From DATBLQ01 sp036555325 (GTDB lineage: Bacteria; Pseudomonadota; Alphaproteobacteria; Rhizobiales; Aestuariivirgaceae), in the NCBI GenBank assembly GCA_036555325.1, contig DATBLQ010000078.1, forward strand, positions 1-47,586: DNA of 47,586 nucleotides, written 5' to 3'. The notes below the pieces were generated by a model, which did not search any database, had not been told where the DNA came from, and saw only the letters and a program-made list of their open reading frames with translations. Numbering within the stretch: position 1 is the stretch's first letter; every line of letters starts with the position of its first letter. Position numbers and translations under genes: made by a program. Shown piece after piece: positions 17,595-26,444 of the stretch.

Positions 17595-18550
17595 ACAATT
17601 ACGTTTATAGAATATTGCCTATGGACTCGAAAGAACTTGAGCCGGAAGCTTGGGCACGACCGCTTTACGATGGTTTTGAAGCCAGTGATTTTTCCGCAGA
17701 GGGCGGCCTCTACTACAAGACGAATCTTGAGCAGAGTGCCGGAACTGTCGAGTTTCAAAATCAGGTTGTCTACCGCGGTGCCGGAGCACTCAAACTAAGT
17801 GTGGGGCGCCCCAGAGTTCAGGCGACCGAGATGGGCAGCGAGCGCGCGGAGATATGGGAGCGGCGAGACTTGTGGGCCCCTTATGACAGAGGCATCTGGT
17901 ATGGCTTTGCCGTCAAATTTGCAGAACCAATTCCGCGCGACGATCATCGCTACGTTATCGCTCAGTGGAAGCGCGAAATTGCCGGCACCAAGGGAGATTT
18001 CAGCCCATTCTTGGCGCTTCGTCTAAAGAGGGGAAAGCTGTTTGCCACGGTTGAGACAAACTTGCTGACGGGAACTGGGATGGGGTTAATGAACCAAACC
18101 GGTCAGTTTGAGGGCGGAAGCGCAAAGGTGTGGCTTAGGCCTGAAACCAACCAGACCCGTGCTTTCGTTGCCGCCGACGACACTTGGAAGAACGAAGATG
18201 GAGCGTGCTTCGACACCTATACGCGCGAAATCACGATAATAGATCGGGGCCATCCCCTGCCTAGACCAGGATCCGGTTGGATTGATTTTGTCATCTACTC
18301 AAAGCCTGGCCCCGACGGCTCCGGATACATCGAAATCATTGCCAATCAGAAATGGATCGCAACGATACGGGGACGCATCGGTCATAGCGAGAAAGGCCTC
18401 GGTTCTTGTCAATATTTCAAGTTCGGTCCCTACCGGGATTCTCACGACAGCGTATGGACCCTTTATTATGACGAATTTCGTCGCAGCTTAAACTACAGCG
18501 ATGTGTGTCGCCCTGCAGCAAGCAGGTCTTCAGCGGTCACGGAATGCTAG
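17561..18550 (+). CDS. Polysaccharide lyase (heparin-lyase-like family)
   Basis: 329 residues. The body is a beta-jelly-roll of the Polysacc_lyase type: YDGFEASDF near the start, then ERAEIWERRDLW, GIWYGFAVKFAEP, RYVIAQWKRE, SPFLALRLKRGKLFATVET, and WIDFVIYSKPGPDGSGYIEI late in the chain. Such enzymes cut acidic polysaccharides by beta-elimination, but the polymer is not predictable here. The start is doubtful: TTG at 17561 has GAGG upstream, whereas ATG at 17621 (MDSKELEPE) has none; neither gives a clear signal peptide. Its 3' end overlaps the convergent carbonic anhydrase gene by 14 bp. The lectin remnant beside it hints at a former carbohydrate-related locus. Confidence 0.75.
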   Translation: MAKKRKAGVASHNYVYRILPMDSKELEPEAWARPLYDGFEASDFSAEGGLYYKTNLEQSAGTVEFQNQVVYRGAGALKLSVGRPRVQATEMGSERAEIWERRDLWAPYDRGIWYGFAVKFAEPIPRDDHRYVIAQWKREIAGTKGDFSPFLALRLKRGKLFATVETNLLTGTGMGLMNQTGQFEGGSAKVWLRPETNQTRAFVAADDTWKNEDGACFDTYTREITIIDRGHPLPRPGSGWIDFVIYSKPGPDGSGYIEIIANQKWIATIRGRIGHSEKGLGSCQYFKFGPYRDSHDSVWTLYYDEFRRSLNYSDVCRPAASRSSAVTEC

Positions 18551-19145
18551 CAAACTTGTCTCCGACGAGCTGGGTAAGCATTCCGGAACGGATATCGAAC
18601 CGGAATCCATCCAAACGCAAGCGCCCTGCTGACTCGGCTTCGGCAATCCAAGGAAAAGTCCTGAGGTTGGCCAAAGACAGTCGCGTGACTTCCGACTCGT
18701 AGTGCATGAGAATGTCACCTTCCTGTTCCGCCTTAGGCTTCTTCCGAAAAGCCGGAGACGCGATTGCCATCCATGCGTCGACAAAATCGCGGGTTTCAAC
18801 AGGTGCGCTGTCCAGCATGGCTTTGACACCGCCGCATTGCGCATGCCCCAATACGACAATTCGTTTGACCTTGAGCACGCGGACGGCAAATTCGAGAGCC
18901 GCACTGGTGCCGTGGTAACCGGCATCGGGTGAATAAGGCGGCACGAGACCCGCCACGTTTCTCACCACGAATAGCTCACCTGGCCTTGCACCAAATACGG
19001 TTTGCGGATCGACCCTCGAATCCGAACACGCAACCACCAACGTGTCGGGAGTCTGACCCCCTAGGGCGAGCGTCTCGTAACGTGCACGCTCACCCGGCCA
19101 GACCTTTGCACGGAACTGTCGATAACCCTCGATCAGACGATCCAA
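18537..19145 (-). CDS. Beta-class carbonic anhydrase
   Basis: 202 residues. The zinc ligands are C40 in VVACSDSRVDP, H101 in VVLGHAQCGG and C104; the catalytic Asp-Arg pair is D42/R44. It interconverts CO2 and bicarbonate in the cytoplasm. The start is TTG at 19143-19145: the only other upstream in-frame sequence is closed by a TGA, and GGGAG lies about 14 nt before it, so initiation may be weak. The 3' end overlaps the convergent lyase gene. A hydroxyacid dehydrogenase gene lies 35 bp upstream on the same strand. Confidence 0.95.
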   Translation of the reverse strand: MDRLIEGYRQFRAKVWPGERARYETLALGGQTPDTLVVACSDSRVDPQTVFGARPGELFVVRNVAGLVPPYSPDAGYHGTSAALEFAVRVLKVKRIVVLGHAQCGGVKAMLDSAPVETRDFVDAWMAIASPAFRKKPKAEQEGDILMHYESEVTRLSLANLRTFPWIAEAESAGRLRLDGFRFDIRSGMLTQLVGDKFASIP

Positions 19146-19180
19146 TTTTTCTTCAAAGCTCCCTGGGATAAATCATTTCG

Positions 19181-20116
19181 CTAGTATCCGGCAGCGCGGT
19201 TCACTTCGTGGAGCAGAGGCAGGCCATTCAAAAGGCGTTGATAGTTTTCAGCGATGTCCTGCAGACCGGCATCCAGATGCCAGCCGGAAACATGAGGTGT
19301 AATCGTAATCTTTGGAGTTCGCCAGTACGGATGATCTTTCGGTAGAGGTTCGGATCGATGCACATCCAACACGACGCCCGACAATTGCCCGTTGTCGAGT
19401 GCGTACAAGAGATCCCGCTCGACGATCAAATCACCTCTCCCAACGTTGATCAGAACGCACGACGGCTTCATTGCTCCGAATATTGCCGCACCAAACAAGT
19501 CGCGGGTGGCGGGCGTGGATGGAAGTACGCAAATAACATAGTCGCAGCGACTCAACATGGCCCGGAGTTCACCGTTCCCGTATAGACATTGGACGCCTTG
19601 GATCGTTTTGGCCGACTTGCTCCAGCCCAACACTTGAAAGCCCAAATTCCTGAAAGCCATGGCTGTCTTCGCGCCAATATGACCAAGGCCGAGGACCCCA
19701 ATAATGGTTTCGGACGCCCGGCGAGGGGGAATACGCTTCCAGACCCGATTCTTCTGATTGTCTTCATGGGCCGCTAGGTGACGCTGTTGCCGCAAGACAT
19801 AGGCGATGCAGTATTCAGTTACTTCAGCGGCTAGTTCAGGAGGGTTCAACCGGGCGACGCGGATGTGCAACGGCAGCTCAGGGTCATCGAGAATGGTCTC
19901 AACCCCAGCGCCGAGTTTTTGTACCAGCTGTAGATTTGGAAACGCAGTGCTAGATCCGCGCCGCAGTTTCACAGTTGCAAGCATAACAATGTCTGTGACA
20001 TCCCCCGGTTCTGTTGCACACCGAATGTCCACGGCGGGCAACAGAGGGCGCAGAATGTCGCGCAGCTGTTCATCCGTCATCCACTCCGGATCGTTTATGT
20101 CGATTAACAGCGCCAT
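19181..20116 (-). CDS. D-2-hydroxyacid dehydrogenase (glyoxylate/hydroxypyruvate reductase type)
   Basis: 311 residues, GhrA-like. The NAD(P)-binding loop is IGVLGLGHIGAKTAMAF; the following strand ends in GWSKSAK, where Ser and Lys favour NADP. Later LINVGRGDLIVERDLL and VLDVHRSEPLPKDHPYW are the standard catalytic-domain signatures, and the catalytic His is in ITPHVSGWH. It reduces glyoxylate or hydroxypyruvate to glycolate or glycerate. It precedes the carbonic anhydrase gene by 35 bp and may share its transcript. Confidence 0.9.
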   Translation of the reverse strand: MALLIDINDPEWMTDEQLRDILRPLLPAVDIRCATEPGDVTDIVMLATVKLRRGSSTAFPNLQLVQKLGAGVETILDDPELPLHIRVARLNPPELAAEVTEYCIAYVLRQQRHLAAHEDNQKNRVWKRIPPRRASETIIGVLGLGHIGAKTAMAFRNLGFQVLGWSKSAKTIQGVQCLYGNGELRAMLSRCDYVICVLPSTPATRDLFGAAIFGAMKPSCVLINVGRGDLIVERDLLYALDNGQLSGVVLDVHRSEPLPKDHPYWRTPKITITPHVSGWHLDAGLQDIAENYQRLLNGLPLLHEVNRAAGY

Positions 20117-20173
20117 TTGTGATCGCGCATGCGTTATCCTTCGCGCAACCCGTGAGACTTCAACTTTACAGCG

Positions 20174-20668
20174 CTACCTTCCGCATTCGCTGGGGGTCAG
20201 TTCTCTGTCGGCGATCGTTCTCTGATCGCCATCGAGAGTAGCATAAAGGGCTTCGTATTTTTGCTTGAGGTTCAATTTCGCAGCTTTTGAGCCGAGCTTG
20301 CTACCTGTGTCCGACAACGTTGTTCCATAATTGAGATTGCCGGCTGCAATCTCGTTCATCTCTTGCCTTCGTTCATCTTTGACAGCCTTGGCGTAGCTTC
20401 GTCGAGCAAGAACATAATCCCGCCACGCGAGTTCTTGATCGGCCCTAATCGCTACCAATTCCTTCAGGTCGTCCTCACGCAGTTGAAGTGCTGAATCAGA
20501 CGAGGATTGAAAGAGATTTGCAAGCCACGAAGGCGCTGATTGAGAACTGGCTGAAAGAGCCACGTCAGCCGCCATTAGGCCCAATGCGATGGGAGCGGAG
20601 ACAATTAGGACACGCCCGATAAGGCGAAAAGAACGGTATGCGAACTCAGTCATCATGCTAGGAAGCAT
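20174..20668 (-). CDS. Exported helical protein, unknown function
   Basis: 164 residues. A hydrophobic leader, IGRVLIVSAPIALGLMAA, is followed by a Ser/Gln-rich stretch and then long amphipathic helices rich in Glu, Arg and Ala (for example DDLKELVAIRADQELAWRDY). The C-terminal end KYEALYATLDGDQRTIADRE resembles the LTxxQ-type repeat of Spy/CpxP-like periplasmic proteins, but only loosely. Starts at 20668 or at ATG 20656 or 20653 are equally possible. No close family is recognised. It lies 57 bp upstream of the hydroxyacid dehydrogenase gene. Confidence 0.55.
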   Translation of the reverse strand: MLPSMMTEFAYRSFRLIGRVLIVSAPIALGLMAADVALSASSQSAPSWLANLFQSSSDSALQLREDDLKELVAIRADQELAWRDYVLARRSYAKAVKDERRQEMNEIAAGNLNYGTTLSDTGSKLGSKAAKLNLKQKYEALYATLDGDQRTIADRELTPSECGR

Positions 20669-20792
20669 GTAAGAAAGATTGTGGCAACGGAAAGGCCCCC
20701 GGTCTCATACGGGACTTGCCGACAGCTTGCCCATGGGAGAGCGTGTTCACAACGGTAGTCTAACCAACTGCGTCACCAATGGAGGATAACGC

Positions 20793-21200
20793 GTGGACGG
20801 CAAGCTGTGGAATATCGGCATCCGCGTCACCGATGTGGAGAAAGAGGTTTCCTACTTCAAGGCTCTCGGCGCAGTGCTTCGGGTCCGAGAAAAGCTGGCG
20901 ACCAAGACTGGCCAGTTCGAATACGCGTTGCTTGATTTCGGGGGTACGCGCCTCTTCCTCACACCCGAGACGGTATTCGAGCACGCGCTGCCGGAATCAC
21001 TCCGCGACGGGCTCACCCACGCTGTCTTCGAAGTGAAGGATGTGGACGCTGCCTTGGAAGAACTTGTGGCCCAGGGAACTGAAGTTCTCGTTGCACCCAT
21101 GGAGATCGATGCAGCTTTTGGCTCGCGGAGGCTCGCTTTCTGTCGATCACCGGGTGGTGTCGTTTTTGAAGTCATGCAAATCCACGTAAACCGCGTGTAG
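20793..21200 (+). CDS. VOC (glyoxalase/bleomycin-resistance) family protein
   Basis: 135 residues. The start is GTG at 20793, with GGAGG at a spacing of about 9; the nearby ATG at 20779 is in another frame. Paired beta-alpha-beta-beta-beta modules are recognisable: LWNIGIRVTDVEKEVSYFKA, then the second half from HAVFEVKDVDAALEELV to SPGGVVFEVMQIH. The metal-site His expected in the first strand is replaced in NIGIRV, so it may be a binding protein rather than a glyoxalase. Function unknown. Confidence 0.8.
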   Translation: MDGKLWNIGIRVTDVEKEVSYFKALGAVLRVREKLATKTGQFEYALLDFGGTRLFLTPETVFEHALPESLRDGLTHAVFEVKDVDAALEELVAQGTEVLVAPMEIDAAFGSRRLAFCRSPGGVVFEVMQIHVNRV

Positions 21201-21541
21201 GGGTCTTCAACAAACGCACTAGTCGCAAGGTTAAACGGTGAAAGCTCCCCGCGACCGCCGCTAGTGAGTTATGATCGATCTATCGATGCTGCGCTCCAAA
21301 AGCTGCGGCGCGCACGTCAAACCACCTTATGATGAATGGTGAACTGCCTGGCAATAAGTAACTATACGCCGTTTCTGCTCCTATAGTGAGGGCCAACAAA
21401 GCAGCGATAGAGACCTGACGAGATCATTGTGCAGGACAAGAACGGAGTATCCGCCTTTGCCGCGCTGCGGGGTGCCATCCACCGAGAACCACAACCGACC
21501 GGTGCTGTTCGCCCTTAAAAGGACCGTGGGGACCGCAGAGT
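21201..21541. other. Intergenic region with no gene recognised
   Basis: About 340 bp between two convergent genes. A short open stretch on the minus strand around 21430-21540 reads like coding sequence (for example VDGTPQRGKGGYSVLVLHND) but lacks a start and soon meets stops, so it may be a decayed gene end. No terminator hairpin with a T-run was identified. Confidence 0.4.
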
Positions 21542-22045
21542 TCAGTAGATCGGGAACGGATAGTATGGAAAGTCTTGCGTATTGGCGCCTTCAGGACTCA
21601 AAAGCTTCTCGAGTTTTTCTAGCGCCTTGGCGATTGCACCAGGCCGTTTGCCGGATTCCAGTTCCCGTTTCATTTCAACAATGACTTCATTGGCGGTGTC
21701 GAGACGCCGTGCGAGTATCGCAGAAACATAAAGCAGTGCCGCCATGCCCTCGGTAAGCAGCGAGGATGCCTTGACTACATGGAATTCGGACCGCTCTACG
21801 GCGCGCACGTCAGCGGTATGAGGCTTGTCCAGAATGACGGACAACTCGCCGAATACCGCGCCAGGCTCGGAGACCGTAGCGATTTGCATCCCGTCTCTGA
21901 CGACCTCGACCACACCCTGCCGGAGGATGAAAAGTTGCCCAGTCGTCGACCCGGCTGCCAGCACAGTTTCTCCGGGTTTAAAGGTCGATACCGGAAGGGA
22001 ATGAAGACTTTTCTTGAACGCGGCAAGGTCCGGAACTAACGCCAT
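21542..22045 (-). CDS. Cyclic nucleotide-binding domain protein (no HTH)
   Basis: 167 residues from the ATG at 22043-22045, preceded by GAGAGGA. One CRP-like cNMP-binding beta-barrel spans about 20-120: TVLAAGSTTGQLFILRQGVV, then the phosphate-binding cassette region PGAVFGELSVILDKPHTADV with the Gly-Glu pair but Asp-Lys-Pro-His in place of the usual Arg-Ser segment. The C-terminal part is a helix rich in Lys/Glu ending in a Tyr/Pro-rich tail; there is no DNA-binding domain. It may bind cAMP/cGMP or have lost binding. Class III cyclase genes occur within a few kb. Confidence 0.82.
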   Translation of the reverse strand: MALVPDLAAFKKSLHSLPVSTFKPGETVLAAGSTTGQLFILRQGVVEVVRDGMQIATVSEPGAVFGELSVILDKPHTADVRAVERSEFHVVKASSLLTEGMAALLYVSAILARRLDTANEVIVEMKRELESGKRPGAIAKALEKLEKLLSPEGANTQDFPYYPFPIY

Positions 22046-22184
22046 ATCGGTGGTCCTCTCTTCTTCATAAAGCGCCGACGCGCCATTAGGCACGCTTACC
22101 TGCGGTCGCACGGCTAGATCAAACCATTCTTAGCGGTTTGTCAAAACCGGTGGAACGGCAATGAGTGACCGGACTACGTGTAAG

Positions 22185-22544
22185 CTACTGAGATGATAGG
22201 GCGCCGCCGGGTACCTTTTTGAACGCAATATCGGTGGCTCGATACCACTCGCCATCAGCAGTAACCGCGGAGCACCGCACCTCACCTTTCAACCATTTTG
22301 AAAATCTTATGCACAATTTGCCAGCTTCGATGTTCCATCTCCCAGTATCGGAGTCGTCTGCTTTTTCAGCGGAAAGCGATCCGTCACCATTTGCCATGAC
22401 CTGAATTTTCATGACACCGCTTGCGACGACTTCAAATGCACCGGGGAAGAGCCGATTAAGCTCACCCTCCGAAACCGGCGAGGACTCTCCGGCTCCCGCT
22501 GCAACGCTGAGCATCACAAGTATCACCGGTGCAATTTTTCGCAC
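22185..22544 (-). CDS. Small exported protein, unknown
   Basis: 119 residues. The start is GTG at 22542-22544, supported by GGGGAGAACAA directly before it; the frame upstream to 22631 has no such site. A signal peptide (RKIAPVILVMLSVAAGAG) leads into a compact domain with LNRLFPGAFEVV, GRWNIEAGKLCIRF, a second Cys in GEVRCSAV and GEWYRATDIAFKKV. The two Cys could form a disulfide. This layout is seen in short periplasmic proteins of Hyphomicrobiales without assigned function. Confidence 0.65.
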   Translation of the reverse strand: MRKIAPVILVMLSVAAGAGESSPVSEGELNRLFPGAFEVVASGVMKIQVMANGDGSLSAEKADDSDTGRWNIEAGKLCIRFSKWLKGEVRCSAVTADGEWYRATDIAFKKVPGGALSSQ

Positions 22545-22652
22545 TTGTTCTCCCCAAATAAGCAAAAGACAACGCCTGGAGACCCCTTCAGTTCCCCAGT
22601 TGTTGCACGGCTGCCAGTCGAGCGGCTGCAACTTAAGGCCGCCCCTGATCGT

Positions 22653-23051
22653 CTAGTAGCCGAAGCCAAAAGTGATGAACGGCCCACCGTAAAAGCTTCC
22701 GCAGTAGGGATAGTACGGATAGCCGTAATACCCGTAGTACGGATAGCCGCAGCCCGCGTAGTAGCCACCATAGTAGGGCCAATAATGGCGATGGTGGCGG
22801 CGGTGATGGCGGAAGGCATAGTGACGATGGCGCCACTTGCGGTGATGTGAAAAATGGCGCCATTTGCGATGATGACCATGTCGCCGCCATTTCTTATAGC
22901 CTTTGTGACCGACCCTCTCGACGAGAGAATCTGCGGCAGTCGTTTGCCCGCCTACGGCGATGGCCAGCGGGCTCGCTGACCCATTTGAAGGCAATGTCAT
23001 CATCGCACCGCCAATCACCAAGGCGGTCATGAAGGCTTTGAAGGTCCGCAT
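22653..23051 (-). CDS. His/Tyr/Gly-rich secreted protein
   Basis: 132 residues from the ATG at 23049-23051 with GGAGGAGGACAGC upstream. A signal peptide of about 30 residues is followed by a strongly basic region built of repeats of the type HHRKWRHFSHHRKWRHRHY, then a Tyr/Gly/Pro-rich end (YYGYYGYPYYPY). Such low-complexity proteins occur in alphaproteobacteria; roles in metal binding or envelope adhesion are guesses. The 17 or more histidines make metal binding worth testing. Repeats on the DNA level (GCGCCATTTGCGATGATG-like units) follow from the protein repeat. Confidence 0.65.
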   Translation of the reverse strand: MRTFKAFMTALVIGGAMMTLPSNGSASPLAIAVGGQTTAADSLVERVGHKGYKKWRRHGHHRKWRHFSHHRKWRHRHYAFRHHRRHHRHYWPYYGGYYAGCGYPYYGYYGYPYYPYCGSFYGGPFITFGFGY

Positions 23052-23342
23052 GCTGTCCTCCTCCCATGTACAAACCTCCATATCCTAAACCAAATCAGTC
23101 AAACGCAGTCCACCCAGCCCAGAGCTCGAATATTTAATCCACAAAAACGTACACGGATGATTCGTGAACCAAGAGGTTAGGTCGTTTCATCAAGGCAGAG
23201 CCTGCATCTTGTGAGTCAATAGTTATAAAGGGTTGTGGATAACCAAAGCGCTTTCGTTGCTTGTCAAAACGCGTCGGACAGATCAAGACATGACTGGTTT
23301 TATGCCCTACAGGTATCTTTGATCACATTCTTAGAGGCGAGC

Positions 23343-24254
23343 GTGGCAAAAACCGCGGCAAATAAGCTCTGGGCCTGGATAGTTTTGCTGCTCATGGGAT
23401 TGGCATGGGGACTTTCGTTCTCCCTTGGCAAGATTGCTGCAACAGGTGGGGCCCACCCCTTAAGCATATCGCTCTGGCAATGCTCCACCGCCAGCGTTTT
23501 GCTGATCGCGATCTCTGGCGGGCAACGTCGGCGGGTATCGCTCACAGCTAAATTGGTCGGCTTCTGTATGGTCATTGCACTTTTGGGTTTGGTCATTCCT
23601 ACCGCCCTCTTCTACTACGCTGCTTCTCATGTTTCGGCAGGCGTTTTGTCCATTTCTGTTGCTATTGTTCCAATCCTCACATTTTTGGGTTCAACCGCCT
23701 TTGGGTTGGAAAAAGTCGCAATCGGCCGGATGGCTGGAGTGGCTCTTGGATTGCTGGCAATTGTATTTCTGGTCGCCCCGACGGAGAGCTTGCCTGACCG
23801 ATCTCAACTACCGTGGGTGTTGCTGTCATTCATCTCAGCGTTTTGTTACGCCACATTGAATATGGTTCTAGCTCTTAGAACGCCCCCAGGAACCGATCGC
23901 TTCATGGTGATCTGTGGCATGTTTGTAGCAGCATCCTCGACTATGGTGCTCCTCGTTTTCTTGACTCAAAGTTTTAGGCCGCTCACGTGGCCTTGGGGAC
24001 CGGTTGAATGGTCAATGGTTGGCTTGGGCATCATTAGCGCCACCGCCTACACGCTCTATTTTCATTTGATTGACCGTGCTGGCCCCGTATTTACGAGCCA
24101 AGTGGCGAACCTTGTGACTCTCTGCGGAGTGCTGTGGGGAATGATTATCTTTGGCGAGCAACATTCCGCATGGATATGGCTTTCGCTTGTAACAATGATG
24201 GTCGCATTGGCACTGGTCGCGCCTCGCGCAAAGCCGGCGCCGGGCGAAGCGTGA
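23343..24254 (+). CDS. EamA/DMT-family transporter
   Basis: 303 residues if it starts at GTG 23343 (GAGG just upstream); an open frame from 23235 would add 36 residues that are not hydrophobic. About ten transmembrane helices in two EamA repeats are seen, for example WAWIVLLLMGLAWGLSFSLG at the start and ATAYTLYFHLIDRAGPVFTS near the end, followed by LVTLCGVLWGMIIFGEQ. Members export amino acids, nucleosides or other metabolites; the substrate is unknown. It overlaps nothing on the same strand; a broken GFA gene lies antisense just downstream. Confidence 0.85.
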   Translation: MAKTAANKLWAWIVLLLMGLAWGLSFSLGKIAATGGAHPLSISLWQCSTASVLLIAISGGQRRRVSLTAKLVGFCMVIALLGLVIPTALFYYAASHVSAGVLSISVAIVPILTFLGSTAFGLEKVAIGRMAGVALGLLAIVFLVAPTESLPDRSQLPWVLLSFISAFCYATLNMVLALRTPPGTDRFMVICGMFVAASSTMVLLVFLTQSFRPLTWPWGPVEWSMVGLGIISATAYTLYFHLIDRAGPVFTSQVANLVTLCGVLWGMIIFGEQHSAWIWLSLVTMMVALALVAPRAKPAPGEA

Positions 24255-24265
24255 CAATAGACCGG

Positions 24266-24491
24266 TCAATAGCTGTCGCTCTGCGGGAGATTGTCGGACG
24301 ATCGGTACGTGTTGCTCACCGCCCACTGAGAGCGCATCACGTCGAACATTCACAGCAGCGAGGATGTGACCAGACTGTTTTCGACACATCCTGCAATGGC
24401 AAACTTCAGGCTGATGTTCACTTGGGCTTGCGACCTCGACACTGGCACCGCCGCACAGGCACGCGCCCCTTAATATGGCATCTCTCCACAT
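24266..24491 (-). pseudogene. GFA-family (glutathione-dependent formaldehyde-activating-like) gene remnant
   Basis: The minus-strand frame reads RGACLCGGASVEV, then VCHCRMCRKQSGHILAAVNV and DALSVGGEQHV, which are the two N-terminal zinc-binding Cys clusters of the GFA fold. At about 24310 the frame should continue YRSSD but does so only in the +1 frame, which stops at 24266-24268. The C-terminal cluster (usually RGFCSxCGS) is missing. So the gene has a frameshift and has lost its 3' half; the reading frame that runs on to 24012 is antisense to the transporter gene and is not homologous. Confidence 0.65.
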
Positions 24492-24548
24492 CCGACATGC
24501 CTTGCTGGTCTCAGCGCCCGGTGATCGACCATACCCGAGGTCACAGGC

Positions 24549-26279
24549 TCATTCCGGTAATCCGGCTTTCCGCATTCCTTCGAATACGTGTTCAGCATCC
24601 GCCGAATTCTTGTATAGCAACTTCTCGGCAGAGAAGCGGAAATCGGGCTTCAGTCGCAAGGCTTCGGCAGCTTGTTGATGAGCTTCGTTTAATTTTCCTA
24701 GCTGTGCATAGCAAGCTGCCAGGCGTGCATAGTACCAATATTTTTTTCGACTCACGAGCCGGAGATTGGCTTCCACTGCTTGCTCATATCGGCGCGCAAC
24801 GTACGATGCGATGGCTAAATCATCCCAGTACCACTCTGGATGAAATGGATTGAGTTTCATAGCTTGATGAATGAGCTCTATGCCTCTTTCAGCCTCGCCA
24901 ACGATGGCGAGAGCAAAACCCATTTGGGCAATCCCATTTGCATCATTAGGATTGAGAGCGATTGCACGTTCGAAGTGTGTGATTGCGAGATCGAATTCGC
25001 TGCGAAAACGATATGCCTGTGCCAAGAATTGATGGGCTCGCGATTCGGTCGTGTCCAGTTGGACGGCCTTGAGTGCGATTGCCAGCGCCTTGTCTTTGAC
25101 GGCAGCGGGAGCACCGCCATAACCATGCTCCACTAGCAAAGAAAGAGCCAAATAAGCGTGCGCCAGGGCATAACTTGGGTCCAGTGCTACAGCCTTCTCA
25201 AACAGCTCGCGAGCTTGCCGGTTATCGTCGGGAGAATAGCCACGTATAAGCTCGATACCACGCAGCAATACATCGTAGGCTGCCAGGTTGTCGGTGCGCC
25301 GCTGCATTGCACTCTTAATCTCAGCGGCCTCAACACGTCCAGCCAAGGTTGATACGATCGTTCTGGTTACCTCATCTTGCACTTCAAACAGTTGCTCCAG
25401 ATCTCGATCATACCGCTCGCTCCACAGATGATTGCCTGATGCGGTATCGATCAATTGTGCAGTTATGCGTACGCGCGGACCCATCTTGCGGACACTACCC
25501 TCCAACAAGTATCTAACTGAGAGCTCACGTGCTACTTGTCGCACGTCAACGGCTTTGTCACGATACTGAAATGATGAATTTCGGGCGATCACGAGTAGCG
25601 ATCTTGATCGCGAGATTTCGGTAATGATGTCTTCAGTGACGCCATCCGAAAAATATTGCTGCTCGGGATCACCGGACATGTTCGCAAATGGAAGTACGGC
25701 GATAGAGGGTCTATCAATCTCGGTCGTTGGAGCTTGTGATGGAGCCTTCGGCGTGCTCGCAACTCTATAGACGCGTATCGGCTCTTGGATGTTCTTTAAA
25801 GTGCGAACGCCCAGATCCTGAAAAGTTGTATCGATTTTGCCTTTGACGTGGTCATATGCGGTCCCGCTCACCAGCACGCCTCCGGCATCCGCAATCCCTT
25901 CCAAGCGTGCTGCCACATTGACACCCTGACCATAGAGATTGCCGCCGTCCACCATCACATCTCCTAACGTAACACCAATCCTGAGCGTGACTTGGCGGTT
26001 GTCGGGCACCTCACGATTTGCTTCAGCCATCTTCGATTGAATTTGAATGGCGCATTCCACGGCATTCACTGGACTAGCGAACTCAGCCAGCACAGCATCT
26101 CCAGCCACATTGAATATGCGGCCTTCATATTGAGACACTAGGGGATCAATAGTGTTCTGACGCCTGGTTTGGAGGGCAACAAGCGTGCCGGCCTCGTCTT
26201 GATCCATGAGTCGGCTGTAACCGACCACATCTGCAGCGAGGATCGCGGCGAGCCTGCGTTTTACCTGCTCTTCTGCCAT
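24549..26279 (-). CDS. Class III adenylate/guanylate cyclase with TolB-like and TPR domains (copy A)
   Basis: 576 residues. The class III catalytic domain (about 8-175) has the metal-binding Asp D17 in ILAADVVGYSRLM and D61 in NVAGDAVLAEF, and the transition-state Asn/Arg in GVNVAARLEG (N121, R125), so it should be active as a homodimer making cAMP or cGMP. A TolB/FlgO-like region follows (about 195-325, SIAVLPFANMSGDPEQQYF and YLLEGSVRKMGPRVRITAQL), then TPR repeats to the end (for example LAITHFERAIALNPNDANG). No membrane helix is seen. This architecture is abundant in Hyphomicrobiales; the signal sensed is unknown. Copy B at 31491 is a close paralogue. Confidence 0.9.
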   Translation of the reverse strand: MAEEQVKRRLAAILAADVVGYSRLMDQDEAGTLVALQTRRQNTIDPLVSQYEGRIFNVAGDAVLAEFASPVNAVECAIQIQSKMAEANREVPDNRQVTLRIGVTLGDVMVDGGNLYGQGVNVAARLEGIADAGGVLVSGTAYDHVKGKIDTTFQDLGVRTLKNIQEPIRVYRVASTPKAPSQAPTTEIDRPSIAVLPFANMSGDPEQQYFSDGVTEDIITEISRSRSLLVIARNSSFQYRDKAVDVRQVARELSVRYLLEGSVRKMGPRVRITAQLIDTASGNHLWSERYDRDLEQLFEVQDEVTRTIVSTLAGRVEAAEIKSAMQRRTDNLAAYDVLLRGIELIRGYSPDDNRQARELFEKAVALDPSYALAHAYLALSLLVEHGYGGAPAAVKDKALAIALKAVQLDTTESRAHQFLAQAYRFRSEFDLAITHFERAIALNPNDANGIAQMGFALAIVGEAERGIELIHQAMKLNPFHPEWYWDDLAIASYVARRYEQAVEANLRLVSRKKYWYYARLAACYAQLGKLNEAHQQAAEALRLKPDFRFSAEKLLYKNSADAEHVFEGMRKAGLPE

Positions 26280-26444
26280 GATGGCTTATAACAGACAAAC
26301 TTTACGACGAGAGGCTAGGTCCAGGCTATTTGGCTGGCAAGACCTTGAACAGGGCCGCCACATCCTACTCTCCAGGACCAGCGGCAGCTGCGCGGTTGAA
26401 GGTGCTGGAGACGAGTGAATGGCCGCCCAGAGCTGGTCACTTTT

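Noticed and set aside
24012..24265. Extension of the minus-strand GFA frame to 24012
   Set aside because: This part is antisense to the EamA transporter gene, shows no GFA homology and follows a clear frame break.
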